A DNA stretch of 64,000 nucleotides from Pseudoteredinibacter isoporae_A (GCF_040372805.1 NZ_BAABWJ010000010.1:130313-194312), one strand, 5' to 3'. Counted from the stretch's first letter, positions 7,815 to 17,671 are shown. Notes: generated by a model from the letters alone, not told the origin. Program-made: numbers and translations.

Positions 7815-8858
7815 ATGGGACTTTGGGCAAAGCTGAGTACATTATTTCATGAGAGAGAAGACGCCGCACCCGTCGACCGTCTTACGATGCCTGAAGAAAA
7901 TGGCCCGTCCTTAACGACATGTTTACCCCTTCGGTGTGAAGACAATGGCCTGCCTGGCTTTACCCATGCTGAAGCTGAGCGGCAGTTTTTGTGCGCTTGG
8001 CTGAAAATCGACTCATCGAGTGATGTGTCTCCTGCGATACCTGGCCCGTTAAAGCAAAAGCTGCTGGATGAGCAATATCGTCAAGCAGCCGTACCTCGTT
8101 TGCCTGCTGTCTTGCCCAAATTGATGCGCACCCTGCGTGATTCAGAAGCGACGGCTCGCGATTGCATTGAGTTAATCAAGCAGGATGCGGCTTTGCTGGC
8201 CTCGGTTCTGCAGATCGCCAATAGCAGTTTTTATCGGCCCGGTGGGGGAGAGGCGCTGACGATTGAGCAAGCGGTGGTCAGCCTGGGTATCGAAGGCCTG
8301 CGTCGAGTTGTGTGCGCCGCATTGGTTAAACCGATCGCTAAACGCGCGGATGCTCACCGGGAAAATACTGGCGGTGATATTTGGCAGTATAGTCTGCGTA
8401 CTGCACTGGCAGCCGAAGCGCTGGCGCAGGTTCGTGGTTTGGATACCTTTGTGGCCTATTTGCTTGGGCTCTGCCAGGGCCTCGGCTACACAACGCTCTA
8501 CAATGAGTTTGTAAAATACTGGCGCGAACAAAAACGCACTCCAAACAATATTTTGATTGCTCGAGCTTGCCTGATTTTTGGCAATGAGTTGAGCGCTGAA
8601 ATTGTTTCAGACTGGCCAATGCCCTCGGCGTTGGGACAACGCTTAATGGACTTCAGTGATTCAGTGAAAGTTTCAAGTAAGGGCGAGATGATCGAGCCGT
8701 GTGCCTACGTTGCACTCCTGCAAGAAGCGGTTTACATCAGTCGATTGTACGCTTTAGAACAGCAGGGTTTACTGGCCGATACTCTCTGGGATCAGTTGTG
8801 TGAAAGCGACAGTCTACCTTCGGGGCTGTTGGGCCAGTTGTCCGAGAGCGCATTCTGA
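7815..8858 (+). CDS. HDOD-domain signalling protein
   Basis: The start is taken at the ATG at 7815, after GGAG; an in-frame GTG lies three bases earlier. The ~347-residue product has a variable N-terminal ~100 residues and an HDOD domain from about residue 92. Its core is 'AVPRLPAVLPKLMRTLRD', then 'DAALLASVLQIANSSFY', then 'IEQAVVSLGIEGLRRVV'. HDOD proteins are HD-GYP relatives that lack the full metal-binding His-Asp set; here the HD pair is not evident. They usually act as regulatory scaffolds in c-di-GMP, chemotaxis or stress signalling. No second output domain is visible. It is monocistronic, and its partners are unknown. Confidence 0.85.
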   Translation: MGLWAKLSTLFHEREDAAPVDRLTMPEENGPSLTTCLPLRCEDNGLPGFTHAEAERQFLCAWLKIDSSSDVSPAIPGPLKQKLLDEQYRQAAVPRLPAVLPKLMRTLRDSEATARDCIELIKQDAALLASVLQIANSSFYRPGGGEALTIEQAVVSLGIEGLRRVVCAALVKPIAKRADAHRENTGGDIWQYSLRTALAAEALAQVRGLDTFVAYLLGLCQGLGYTTLYNEFVKYWREQKRTPNNILIARACLIFGNELSAEIVSDWPMPSALGQRLMDFSDSVKVSSKGEMIEPCAYVALLQEAVYISRLYALEQQGLLADTLWDQLCESDSLPSGLLGQLSESAF

Positions 8859-9050
8859 TTTCATTTTCCTGTCTTATAACACATTCGATTTTCTCGTCGT
8901 TTATACCGCCATAGGTATGATTCAGTGGCAGTTAAGACTAATGGCTCTAGCATCGCTTCAAGTGCTATATAAGATGAGCTTTGCTCACCGGTATCCTCCA
9001 TTCTAAAAGGGTAGCGGCCACCAGGAAACGATACTCATAGGAAAGAAAAT

Positions 9051-9380
9051 ATGAAAACATTGATGACAACACTATTGGCGGTGCTGGCGCTGTCGCTCAG
9101 CTCTTTGGGTTACAGCAAGGATTGTAAAGGCCAGAGCCAATCGGCCTGCGGCAAAAGCGGCAGCTGTAGCTGGGTGGACGGATATCAGCGAAAGGACGGA
9201 AAAAAAGTAAAAGGATACTGTCGAGTCAGCGCTGGGAAAGCCAAGAATTCACTTTCTGCAAAAAGTAAATCTGCAGAGAAAAAAGCGAAATCCAGTGCAT
9301 CCAAAGCAAAAGCTAAAACCAAAGCTAAGGCTAAGAAAAAATCCAAAAGCAAAACTTCCAAATCACAAAGCAGCCAATAA
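9051..9380 (+). CDS. Small exported Cys-motif protein with Lys/Ala/Ser-rich histone-like tail
   Basis: 109 residues. Residues 1-22 form a clear signal peptide (Lys, hydrophobic core, Gly-Tyr-Ser). A compact segment with four cysteines follows (about residues 25, 33, 39 and 58: 'CKGQSQSACGKSGSCSW' ... 'GYC'). From residue ~62 the tail is almost only Lys, Ala and Ser, like histone H1 C-termini. A ribosome site (AGGAAAGAAAAT) lies just upstream. The Cys-rich part resembles small domains seen in other marine gammaproteobacterial hypothetical proteins. Function is unknown; a periplasmic polyanion-binding role is a guess. Convergent with greB across a terminator. Confidence 0.75.
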   Translation: MKTLMTTLLAVLALSLSSLGYSKDCKGQSQSACGKSGSCSWVDGYQRKDGKKVKGYCRVSAGKAKNSLSAKSKSAEKKAKSSASKAKAKTKAKAKKKSKSKTSKSQSSQ

Positions 9381-9404
9381 AGTGAATCGATTGTCTTAGC
9401 TTTT

Positions 9405-9441
9405 AAGGCGCTCCAGTGTACCCAGAAACCTGGAGCGTCTT
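9405..9441. terminator. Bidirectional terminator between the Lys-rich gene and greB
   Basis: AAGGCGCTCCAG and CTGGAGCGTCTT form a stem of about ten pairs, with one G-T type mismatch and a 13-base loop. Short A/T flanks sit on both sides, and the genes are convergent. Confidence 0.65.
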
Positions 9442-9462
9442 AACGATGACTCAGTCTGGTTA

Positions 9463-9960
9463 TTATTCGTAATCGATTGCAACAATATAAAAAACTTCTT
9501 CGCCTTCGGGCTTTCGCAGAATCACTTCATCATCTAATGTCTTGCCCAGCATTGCTTTGGCAAGTGGTGAGTCCATACTCAGCTTGCTTTCGGCGACATT
9601 GAATTCGTCGGGGCCAACGATGCGAAATCGTTGCTCTTCGCCTTCTTCATCTTCTAAGGTGACCCAAGCCCCGAAAAACACCTTGTCCCGCTCGGCGGGG
9701 GCTCGGTCAACAATGGTCAGTTCGTCGAGACGTTTACTTAGGAATCGGACGCGTCGATCAATTTCACGAAGACGACGTTTGCCGTAGATGTAATCACCGT
9801 TCTCTGAACGATCACCATTCTTCGCGGCTTCATGAACCACATTGGTGACCTCCGGGCGTTCGACTTTCCACAGATGACTGAGTTCGGCTTGCAAGGCATC
9901 GGCACCTTCGCGAGTAATATACGGAGAGCCTTTGCGACTAGGGGGACGCCAACGACCCAT
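9463..9960 (-). CDS. greB: Transcription elongation factor GreB
   Basis: 165 residues from the ATG at 9960, which overlaps the peptidase stop in TGATG. GreB binds the RNA polymerase secondary channel and stimulates cleavage of backtracked RNA. The N-terminal coiled coil carries the acidic tip in 'EAAKNGDRSENGDYIYGKRRLREIDRRV' (the conserved Asp/Glu near residues 50-53). The C-terminal FKBP-like domain ('VTLEDEEGEEQRFRIVGPDE ... SPLAKAMLGK') is complete. The basic N-terminus ('GRWRPPSRKGSPYIT') is characteristic of GreB rather than GreA. Translationally coupled to the S9 peptidase gene. Confidence 0.94.
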   Translation of the reverse strand: MGRWRPPSRKGSPYITREGADALQAELSHLWKVERPEVTNVVHEAAKNGDRSENGDYIYGKRRLREIDRRVRFLSKRLDELTIVDRAPAERDKVFFGAWVTLEDEEGEEQRFRIVGPDEFNVAESKLSMDSPLAKAMLGKTLDDEVILRKPEGEEVFYIVAIDYE

Positions 9961-11960
9961 CAACAGGCCTCCAGATTTAAAATGTTCACTGCGTTGATGG
10001 ATGCTGGTTGGAGTTCATGGGCGTCAAAGTCGAACAGACGGCTGTAGAAATACAACTCGCCTTCGAGCGATGCCACAATTGCCTCGGCACCTCGAAAACC
10101 ATGACCTTCGCCCTCAAATGGCACATAGGCGACGGGCACTTTTTTATTGTCCAGTGCTTTGAGCATCGCTTCTGCTTGATTGGGCGGGACGACTTTGTCT
10201 TCCAGTCCTTGGAAAAAAATGGCCGGGCAATTCAACTTTTCGACATGATGAATTGGTGAGCGCTGCTGGTATATCTCTTGAGCATCAGGGTATGGGCCAA
10301 CAATGGAATCGAGATAGCGCGCCTCGAATTTGTGGGTGTCTCGCGCGAGAGTTTCCAGGTCGCCAATGCCATAGTGGCTGGCACCAGCAGCAAAGGTATT
10401 GGAAAAGGTCAGGGCCGCGAGCACTGTGTAACCGCCTGCGCTGCCACCTTTGATGCAGAGACGTTGGGGATCGGCCAGACCTTTGTCGACCAGATATTGT
10501 GCGCCGGCGCAAACGTCTTCTACATCCTTAATGCCCCACTGTCCTTTGAGGCTGTCACGATACGGTCGCCCGTAACCCGTGCTGCCACGATAGTTGATAT
10601 CAAACACGGCAAAGCCGCGGCTGGTCCAAAACTGAATTTTTACACTCAGTGCGGTTTCAGTGGCGCCGGTTGGGCCGCCATGACACAACACGATTAGCGG
10701 TGCTTTCTCACCAGGCATTGCTTGATATTGCGGGTTGCAGGGGGCGTAATAAAAACCGTGAGCGGTTTCACCACCTGCGGCGAAGCTCAAGGGCTGTGGT
10801 GTTGAGATGTAGTCTGGATTCAGTTCGATGCTACTGCTGCTGCAAACCGAAGTGATGTTTTGCTTGTGCCATTGGCAAAGTTGGCTGGCCGATTGGCTGT
10901 TGGCTGCAAAAAACAATGCACGTCCTTCCGCGCATTGGATCATGGAAATGTCATCGTATGGGCTTTCGATGGGGCGCAGTGTTTTTTGCTCGATGTCCAG
11001 CTCGGCGAATTGCCAACGGCCATTCTGTGTGTAGCAACAGGCCAGGGTCTCGTTGTCTAAAAAGCCATAACAGCTCATGCCGAATACCCATTGAGGAGTA
11101 GCAAATTCAGCATTCATTGGTTGCAGGGCTTCCAGGCTCTGTTGCTCGAAGCAATAGCGATAAAGGTTCCACCAATCGTTGCAATCGGAAACGAAATACA
11201 GATTGCCATCAGGCCCGAAGCTGGGTTGGAAAATGGATTCCTGTCGAGCGTGTAAATCTGAAGATGCGAGCGCCGACATTCTCTGTTGATTGCCGGCATT
11301 TCCTTGGGCATCGAGCTGCACGACATAACATTCTGTCGCGTCCCAAGGCATATTGGGATGGTGCCAGCAAAGGTAGCTCAGACGTTTCCCGTCGGGACTC
11401 AGGCATGGATTTGAATAAAAATCCGCACCACTGAAGAGCGTCTCAAGCGTAGCTTTTGAGGCTTGATGAAAACGGATGCCCACAATCATATTAGTGGGTT
11501 CATTTCCTTCGGCACAAGCGGCGTGATCTTCAGCAACGGCTATCAGGCGCTGTCGGCTTGCGTCCCAAATCAGGTCGGCAAAGCGAACGTGTTCAAGCTC
11601 CGTTATTCTCGTGATAGTTTTATCGCCCAAGTTTAAACGATAAATGTCCTGATCTTTCGCGTTGACAAAAAAGGCAGCATCTTCAGTGAGGCAATAGCTG
11701 GCGCCTCCGTATTCGTGGCAGCTCGAGCGAACACTGTAGGGCTGAGGACTCAAATCTTCACGTTGCGCGGGATTGTTCTGGGGAGCACGAACCAGCACAG
11801 AACGTCCTTTCTCCTGGGGGCGGCCTTCAAGCCAATAATTATAGTCCTGATAAATACGGGGCTCGCTGAGGCGAACGCTGTCAGCCACGAGCAGTGATGC
11901 AGAAATTGGGGAGGCCCAGCTGCCAGAGGGGGCGGCGGTTTTATGGTTTGAACTTGTCAT
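9960..11960 (-). CDS. S9-family prolyl oligopeptidase/acylaminoacyl peptidase
   Basis: 666 residues with no signal peptide, so cytoplasmic. The first ~400 residues form a beta-propeller-like region. The C-terminal alpha/beta hydrolase domain has 'IVLCHGGPTG' (oxyanion region, ~423-432), the nucleophile Ser507 in 'GGSAGGY', Asp588 in 'GLEDKVVPP', and His620 in 'GEGHGF'. This triad and length match the S9C acylaminoacyl/dipeptidyl-peptidase group, which cleaves small peptides or blocked N-termini. Its stop overlaps the greB start, so it heads a two-gene operon, and tilS lies divergently upstream. Confidence 0.92.
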   Translation of the reverse strand: MTSSNHKTAAPSGSWASPISASLLVADSVRLSEPRIYQDYNYWLEGRPQEKGRSVLVRAPQNNPAQREDLSPQPYSVRSSCHEYGGASYCLTEDAAFFVNAKDQDIYRLNLGDKTITRITELEHVRFADLIWDASRQRLIAVAEDHAACAEGNEPTNMIVGIRFHQASKATLETLFSGADFYSNPCLSPDGKRLSYLCWHHPNMPWDATECYVVQLDAQGNAGNQQRMSALASSDLHARQESIFQPSFGPDGNLYFVSDCNDWWNLYRYCFEQQSLEALQPMNAEFATPQWVFGMSCYGFLDNETLACCYTQNGRWQFAELDIEQKTLRPIESPYDDISMIQCAEGRALFFAANSQSASQLCQWHKQNITSVCSSSSIELNPDYISTPQPLSFAAGGETAHGFYYAPCNPQYQAMPGEKAPLIVLCHGGPTGATETALSVKIQFWTSRGFAVFDINYRGSTGYGRPYRDSLKGQWGIKDVEDVCAGAQYLVDKGLADPQRLCIKGGSAGGYTVLAALTFSNTFAAGASHYGIGDLETLARDTHKFEARYLDSIVGPYPDAQEIYQQRSPIHHVEKLNCPAIFFQGLEDKVVPPNQAEAMLKALDNKKVPVAYVPFEGEGHGFRGAEAIVASLEGELYFYSRLFDFDAHELQPASINAVNILNLEAC

Positions 11961-12192
11961 AAGGTTTCTATTGTATTCTCAATATGGGCGTTGTTGGTTT
12001 GCGCATTTCTAAATCGCAGAGTGCCAAATAATGGATCTGATCAAGCACGGAATGGATAAAATTGTACCTCGTCATTCAGGCTTTATCACTGTTCGCTTTT
12101 GCCTTGTCATAGGGCTTTAGGGTTTAATGCCTGCACGAGGTTCCCTGTAGAGGGTGCCTCGATTTTAAATACACTTTTAACAGCAATTGTAT

Positions 12193-13611
12193 ATGCCAAA
12201 GAGCTCTGAACTACAATCTATTGCCGATCATTGCCTGCTCCGCATTCGGGCCTTACTGCCGGATGGGTGGGGTAATCATGGCTCACTGATTGTGGCGTAT
12301 TCTGGTGGTTTGGATTCCACTGTCTTGTTGCATGCTATGGCGTATCTCTGGAGCGCTGGAGCGTTGGGTAACAGACGGCTTAAGGCCGTGCACGTCAATC
12401 ATGGTTTGTCGGTGCAGGCTGATGAATGGCAGGCGCACTGTAAAGAGCAGGCCGAGTCGTTGGGCGTGGAATTTCACAGTGCCACACTGACTGTGGACAA
12501 AGCCCTTCCCAATGACGCCGGGGGGCTGGAAGCGGCGGCGAGAAAAGGTCGTTACCTAGCGTTTGAACGATTGATGGGTGAGGGGGATGTGTTGCTCCAG
12601 GCGCATCACCAAAACGATCAGGCGGAAACCTTATTGCTCAGGTTAATGCGTGGGGCTGGGCCAAAAGGGCTTTCGGGTATGCCTGCCTGCCGTGCGCTGG
12701 CAAAGGGGCAGCTTGTTCGACCAATGTTGGATCTCAAGCGCGAACAGCTGCAACGCTGTGCCGAGGAGGTGTCCCTAAGCTGGGTGGACGATCCCAGCAA
12801 TCAAGATATTCGGATCGAACGCAATTATCTGCGCCAGGACATCTTGCCGCTTTTGGAAACACGTTGGCCGGGCTTTGCCGAACGTTGGGCGGCGACGGCG
12901 GATCTCTGTCGGCAAAATGAGGAGCAACTTGCAACGTATCAAGCACAGGAGTTGGATCGCTGTGACTGGCGCTCGGAGCGTTTGGGCAGCAGCTTGTGTC
13001 TGTCAACATTGCGGACCTTCCCGGAACATTCTCAGATAGGATTGATCCGCTCAGCCTTATCCCGCCTTGGGCTGGCCATGCCCAGTCGGGCCCAGCTTGC
13101 GGAGTTGAGGACTCAGATTCTGGGGGCGGTTCGTGAGGACAGTGAGGCGATGGTGCATACCGGTGCCTGCAGCTTTGCTGCCCATAAGGGCCGCCTATTC
13201 TGCTGGCCACAACAGGCTTTGTCCGAAGGGTGGCCCGAGGTCTGGCAATCGGGTCAAGCGCTGAGGCAGGGGAATGGTTGGGAATTGCTCGCCCATGAGG
13301 TGGACCAGACCGAGCCGGGTGTTTGGTTGGCACCGGAACTGGAGCTGAGAGGGCGTGAGGCCTTTAAGCGAGCTCAACCCACCTGGCGTCAGCACTCCCA
13401 GAGCACCAAGAAACTCCTGCAGGAGCAGGGTCTGGAGCCCTGGTTGCGCAAGCATATACCGTTTATCGCCTACGATGGCCAGCTTCTGGCGGTCGGTGAT
13501 TTGTGGATCGAGAAGGCAGGCATTGACCATTGTCGCGGGGTGCCAGGGGCACGTTATTGCCAGCTGAGCTGGCGCCATCACGGACGCAATAATGCCCCTA
13601 AATCCCCCTAA
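12193..13611 (+). CDS. tilS: tRNA(Ile)-lysidine synthetase TilS
   Basis: About 472 residues from the ATG at 12193 (an in-frame TTG lies six bases upstream). TilS converts C34 of tRNA-Ile(CAU) to lysidine with ATP. The PP-loop 'AYSGGLDSTVLLHA' is at residues ~35-48, followed by 'QAHHQNDQAETLLLRLMRGAG' and the 'RNYLRQDILPLLETRWPG' segment. The C-terminal substrate-binding domain ends with a region rich in Trp and Arg. In many gammaproteobacteria tilS lies between accA and pyrG; here pyrG follows, while an S9 peptidase lies upstream. Confidence 0.95.
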   Translation: MPKSSELQSIADHCLLRIRALLPDGWGNHGSLIVAYSGGLDSTVLLHAMAYLWSAGALGNRRLKAVHVNHGLSVQADEWQAHCKEQAESLGVEFHSATLTVDKALPNDAGGLEAAARKGRYLAFERLMGEGDVLLQAHHQNDQAETLLLRLMRGAGPKGLSGMPACRALAKGQLVRPMLDLKREQLQRCAEEVSLSWVDDPSNQDIRIERNYLRQDILPLLETRWPGFAERWAATADLCRQNEEQLATYQAQELDRCDWRSERLGSSLCLSTLRTFPEHSQIGLIRSALSRLGLAMPSRAQLAELRTQILGAVREDSEAMVHTGACSFAAHKGRLFCWPQQALSEGWPEVWQSGQALRQGNGWELLAHEVDQTEPGVWLAPELELRGREAFKRAQPTWRQHSQSTKKLLQEQGLEPWLRKHIPFIAYDGQLLAVGDLWIEKAGIDHCRGVPGARYCQLSWRHHGRNNAPKSP

Positions 13612-13795
13612 GTCATCAATTGAGTCTACCGGTCTTTTCTGGTAATCTGGCGTCCCATCTTGAGAGCGTTCTTGAAACCCGAAATAAACATGTATTGACC
13701 CTGGCCAAATCACCGGGGACTCATGTCTATTGCCGTTTTAAAAGCGATTCTCCATCCACTACTTCAATACTGACTGCAAACATCAGGGCTTTTGC

Positions 13796-15427
13796 ATGAC
13801 GCGTTTTATATTTGTTACTGGCGGGGTTGTCTCTTCATTAGGTAAGGGCATTGCCTCGGCGTCTCTGGCTGCCATTCTCGAAGCTCGTGGCCTGAGCGTG
13901 ACCATTCTCAAGTTGGATCCTTACATCAACGTAGACCCGGGCACAATGAGCCCCTTCCAGCACGGTGAGGTTTACGTGACGGAAGACGGTGCCGAGACGG
14001 ATCTCGACCTGGGCCACTATGAGCGTTTTATTCGCGGGCGTATGAGCAAGCGTAATAATTTCACCACTGGCCGCGTGTACGAGACGGTTCTGAAAAAAGA
14101 ACGTCGCGGCGACTATCAAGGCGGGACGGTTCAGGTTATTCCCCATATCACCGATGAAATCAAGCGTCGGGTGATGGAAGGCGGTAAAGACGTCGATGTC
14201 GCTTTGGTGGAAATTGGTGGTACCGTGGGTGACATCGAATCCCAGCCATTTCTGGAAGCGGTACGCCAGTTGAAGGTTGAGTTGGGCAGTAATCGTGCGC
14301 AGCTCGTACACCTGACATTGGTGCCTTATATTGCGACGGCTGGCGAAACCAAAACCAAGCCTACCCAGCACTCGGTAAAAGAACTACGCACCATTGGCTT
14401 GCAGCCTGATGTATTGCTGTGCCGTTCCGAACAGATGATTGATCAGGATTCCTGCCGCAAGATTGCGTTGTTCACGAATGTGGAAGAACGCGCGGTTGTA
14501 CCTCTGCCCGACGCCGATACAATCTACAGCATCCCAGGCTTATTAAAATCCCAGGGGCTGGACAATATTATTCTGGAAAAATTTGGTTTGGCGGATCAGC
14601 CAGAAGCCGATTTATCCGAGTGGGATAAAGTGGTCGATGGCAAGTTGAACCCCGAGCGCCGTGTTACCGTTGCGATGGTGGGCAAATATATGGATCTGCT
14701 GGATGCCTATAAGTCGTTGAATGAGTCTCTCGAACACGCTGGTATCCACACTCGCACCAAAGTGCATGTGAATTACATCAACGCCGAAGACGTTGAAGAG
14801 CAAGGCTTGGGCCTGCTGGATGGTGCCGATGCGATTCTGGTGCCCGGCGGCTTTGGCGAGCGCGGCCTGGAAGGCAAATTGATGGCGGTACGCCATGCAC
14901 GTGAAAACAACATTCCTTATCTGGGGATTTGCCTGGGTATGCAATCGGTGGTGATTGAGTTTGCTCGTAATGTTCTGGGCCTGAAAAAAGCCAACAGCAC
15001 CGAGTTTGATCCCAGCACTCCAGATCCTGTGGTGGGTCTGATTACCGAATGGATTAACGAAGAAGGTTCTGTCGAGCGTCGTGATGAAAATTCCGATTTG
15101 GGCGGTACCATGCGTCTGGGTGGTCAGGAATGCCGCCTGGAAAAATCGTCAAAAGTGGCTGAGATTTACGGCAGCGAGTTGGTTGTAGAGCGTCATCGTC
15201 ACCGCTTTGAAGTAAACAATAATTACGTAGAGCGCTTGCAGAACGCCGGCCTGAAAATTGGTGGTTGGTCTGCGGATGATGAATTAGTCGAAGTGGTTGA
15301 GATCGAAGATCATCCCTGGTTTGTGGCGTGTCAGTTCCACCCTGAATTCACCTCGACACCTCGCGATGGCCACCCCTTGTTCACCAGTTATATTCAGGCG
15401 GCCAATAAAGCGGCAGGCAATAAATAA
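13796..15427 (+). CDS. pyrG: CTP synthase
   Basis: 543 residues. Catalyses UTP + ATP + glutamine to CTP. The N-terminal amidoligase domain opens with 'FIFVTGGVVSSLGKGI' (P-loop). The C-terminal class I glutaminase has the nucleophile Cys379 in 'GICLGMQ' and the His-Pro-Glu triad end in 'CQFHPEF'. Length and Cys position match the Escherichia coli enzyme. It heads the pyrG-kdsA-eno gene string, with kdsA starting nine bases after its stop. A 184-base gap upstream probably contains its promoter. Confidence 0.98.
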   Translation: MTRFIFVTGGVVSSLGKGIASASLAAILEARGLSVTILKLDPYINVDPGTMSPFQHGEVYVTEDGAETDLDLGHYERFIRGRMSKRNNFTTGRVYETVLKKERRGDYQGGTVQVIPHITDEIKRRVMEGGKDVDVALVEIGGTVGDIESQPFLEAVRQLKVELGSNRAQLVHLTLVPYIATAGETKTKPTQHSVKELRTIGLQPDVLLCRSEQMIDQDSCRKIALFTNVEERAVVPLPDADTIYSIPGLLKSQGLDNIILEKFGLADQPEADLSEWDKVVDGKLNPERRVTVAMVGKYMDLLDAYKSLNESLEHAGIHTRTKVHVNYINAEDVEEQGLGLLDGADAILVPGGFGERGLEGKLMAVRHARENNIPYLGICLGMQSVVIEFARNVLGLKKANSTEFDPSTPDPVVGLITEWINEEGSVERRDENSDLGGTMRLGGQECRLEKSSKVAEIYGSELVVERHRHRFEVNNNYVERLQNAGLKIGGWSADDELVEVVEIEDHPWFVACQFHPEFTSTPRDGHPLFTSYIQAANKAAGNK

Positions 15428-15435
15428 GGTTAGCT

Positions 15436-16293
15436 ATGCAGCAGCAAGTGATTGAGTTGCCAGGCCACGGCATTAAAGTGGCCAACGATTTGCCCTTCGT
15501 GTTATTTGGCGGAATGAACGTTCTTGAGTCCCGCGATCTCGCTATGAGTATCGCTGAGCACTATGTGACGGTATGTCAAAAGCTGGGCGTTCCCTACGTT
15601 TTCAAAGCGTCCTTTGATAAGGCCAATCGCTCTTCTATTCATTCTTTCCGTGGCCCGGGCCTGGAAGAAGGCTTGAAGATTTTTGCCGACATCAAACAGA
15701 CTTTTAATGTACCGGTGATTACCGATGTACACGAAGTGCACCAGGCTGTCCCTGTAGCTGAAGTTTGTGATGTGATTCAGCTGCCTGCGTTTTTGGCTCG
15801 CCAGACTGATCTGGTCGAGGCCATGGCCAAAACCGGCGCTGTAATTAATGTGAAAAAACCACAATTCCTGAGCCCGCCACAGATGAAAAATATCGTGGAA
15901 AAATTCCGTGAGTGTGGCAACGAGCAGGTTATGTTATGTGAGCGTGGCGCCTGTCACGGTTACGATAATCTGGTTGTCGACATGTTGGGTTTTGAAACCA
16001 TGAAAGAAGTGAGCAATGGTGCCCCCATCATTTTTGATGTGACACATGCGTTGCAGTGTCGTGACCCAATGGGCGCCGCTTCTGGCGGTCGTCGTGCTCA
16101 AGTTGCTCAACTTGGCCGTGCTGGCATGTCATTGGAACTGGGTGGCCTGTTCCTTGAAGCGCATCCGAATCCCGATCAAGCCAAATGTGATGGCCCGTCC
16201 GCCTTGCCGCTGGACAAGCTGGAGCCATTCCTGGCCCAGATGAAAGCCGTTGATGACTTGGTGAAATCTTTGCCGACGCTGGATATCCAGTAG
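15436..16293 (+). CDS. kdsA: 3-deoxy-D-manno-octulosonate 8-phosphate synthase
   Basis: 285 residues. Condenses arabinose-5-phosphate and phosphoenolpyruvate to KDO-8-phosphate for lipopolysaccharide inner core. Signature stretches are 'GGMNVLESRDLAM' (~26-38), 'FKASFDKANRSS' (~55-66), 'VINVKKPQFLSP' and 'CERGACHGYDNLVVDML'. The Asn in the metal-site region suggests the metal-independent class, as in E. coli. Nine bases downstream of pyrG and 63 bases before eno. Together with ispD/ispF and ftsB this forms an envelope-and-precursor gene string. Confidence 0.97.
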   Translation: MQQQVIELPGHGIKVANDLPFVLFGGMNVLESRDLAMSIAEHYVTVCQKLGVPYVFKASFDKANRSSIHSFRGPGLEEGLKIFADIKQTFNVPVITDVHEVHQAVPVAEVCDVIQLPAFLARQTDLVEAMAKTGAVINVKKPQFLSPPQMKNIVEKFRECGNEQVMLCERGACHGYDNLVVDMLGFETMKEVSNGAPIIFDVTHALQCRDPMGAASGGRRAQVAQLGRAGMSLELGGLFLEAHPNPDQAKCDGPSALPLDKLEPFLAQMKAVDDLVKSLPTLDIQ

Positions 16294-16356
16294 AGCAAGC
16301 ACAAATACTTATTCGTTTAAAACTGATACACACCTATAGCAGGAGCATCTTTAGCT

Positions 16357-17646
16357 ATGACTAAGATTGTTGATATTAAAGCCTTTGAAGTACTGGATAG
16401 CCGAGGCAACCCAACGGTGAATGCCGATGTTGTTCTGGAGAGTGGCGTTGTGGGTAGCGCCTGTGCACCTTCTGGTGCCTCAACCGGAACCCGTGAAGCT
16501 CTGGAACTTCGTGATGGCGACAAAGGTCGTTACCTGGGTAAAGGTGTTTTGAAAGCGGTTGCCAATGTGAACGGCCCGATTAAAGATTTGCTGCTTGGTA
16601 TGGACGTTGCTGATCAGCGTGGTCTGGATGAGGCGATGATTAACGCCGATGGCACCGACAACAAAGCCAATTTTGGCGCAAACGCCATTCTGGCTGTTTC
16701 TCTGGCAGCGGCGAAAGCGGCAGCTGCGGATAAAAATATTCCACTGTATCAGCACATTGCCGACGTTAATGGTACGCCGGGTCAATACAGCATGCCTGTG
16801 CCAATGATGAACATTATCAACGGTGGTGAGCACGCCGATAACAATGTGGATATTCAGGAATTTATGGTGCAGCCTGTTGCGGCCAAAACCTTCACCGAAG
16901 CGTTGCAGGTGGGTGCTGAAATTTTCCACCAACTGAAAAAAGTATTGAGCGCAAAAGGCCTGAATACTGCCGTAGGTGATGAAGGTGGTTTCGCGCCGAA
17001 CCTGGCCTCGAATGCCGATGCTCTGGCGGTAATTAAAGAAGCGACCGAAGCCGCTGGTTATAAGCTGGGTGAAGACGTGACTCTGGCTCTCGATTGCGCG
17101 GCTTCTGAATTTTACAAAGATGGTAAATACGATCTTTCCGGTGAAGGTAAAGTCTACGATGCGGCTGGTTTCAGTGACTATCTGGCGGGCCTGTGTGATG
17201 ACTACCCGATCATTTCCATCGAAGACGGTCAGGATGAATCTGACTGGGACGGTTGGAAATACCAAACCGAAAAACTGGGCGAGCGTGTTCAGCTGGTGGG
17301 TGATGACTTGTTCGTGACCAACACCAAGATTCTGAAAGAAGGCATCGACAAGTCCATCGCAAACTCCATTCTGATCAAATTCAATCAGATCGGCTCTCTG
17401 AGTGAAACGCTGGACGCCATCAAAATGGCGAAAGATGCAGGTTACACTGCAGTGATTTCCCACCGTTCCGGTGAAACCGAAGACACCACGATTGCAGACC
17501 TGGCGGTTGCCACGGCTGCTGGCCAGATCAAAACCGGTTCTCTGTGTCGTTCTGATCGCGTGTCGAAGTACAACCGCTTATTGCGCATCGAGGCTGAATT
17601 GGCTGAGCAGGCGCCGTATCGCGGCCGCGCAGAATTCAAAGCCTAA
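16357..17646 (+). CDS. eno: Enolase
   Basis: 429 residues. Interconverts 2-phosphoglycerate and phosphoenolpyruvate, and in many gammaproteobacteria also serves as an RNA degradosome subunit. It has 'GNPTVNADVVLESG' at the N-terminus, the catalytic 'VGDEGGFAPNL' block, 'LIKFNQIGSLSETL' with the active-site Lys, and the enolase signature 'ISHRSGETEDTTIADLAVA'. Codon choice is strongly biased, as expected for a highly expressed gene. A terminator-like hairpin follows. A sizeable open frame on the opposite strand here is an artefact of that codon bias. Confidence 0.98.
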   Translation: MTKIVDIKAFEVLDSRGNPTVNADVVLESGVVGSACAPSGASTGTREALELRDGDKGRYLGKGVLKAVANVNGPIKDLLLGMDVADQRGLDEAMINADGTDNKANFGANAILAVSLAAAKAAAADKNIPLYQHIADVNGTPGQYSMPVPMMNIINGGEHADNNVDIQEFMVQPVAAKTFTEALQVGAEIFHQLKKVLSAKGLNTAVGDEGGFAPNLASNADALAVIKEATEAAGYKLGEDVTLALDCAASEFYKDGKYDLSGEGKVYDAAGFSDYLAGLCDDYPIISIEDGQDESDWDGWKYQTEKLGERVQLVGDDLFVTNTKILKEGIDKSIANSILIKFNQIGSLSETLDAIKMAKDAGYTAVISHRSGETEDTTIADLAVATAAGQIKTGSLCRSDRVSKYNRLLRIEAELAEQAPYRGRAEFKA

Positions 17647-17671
17647 GCGTAAAGTTCTATTTTCGCTCTCC

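Noticed and set aside
13838..14371. 177-codon minus-strand frame
   Set aside because: Antisense shadow of pyrG.
16480..17463. 327-codon frame on the minus strand
   Set aside because: Antisense to eno; long because of the strong codon bias of that gene.
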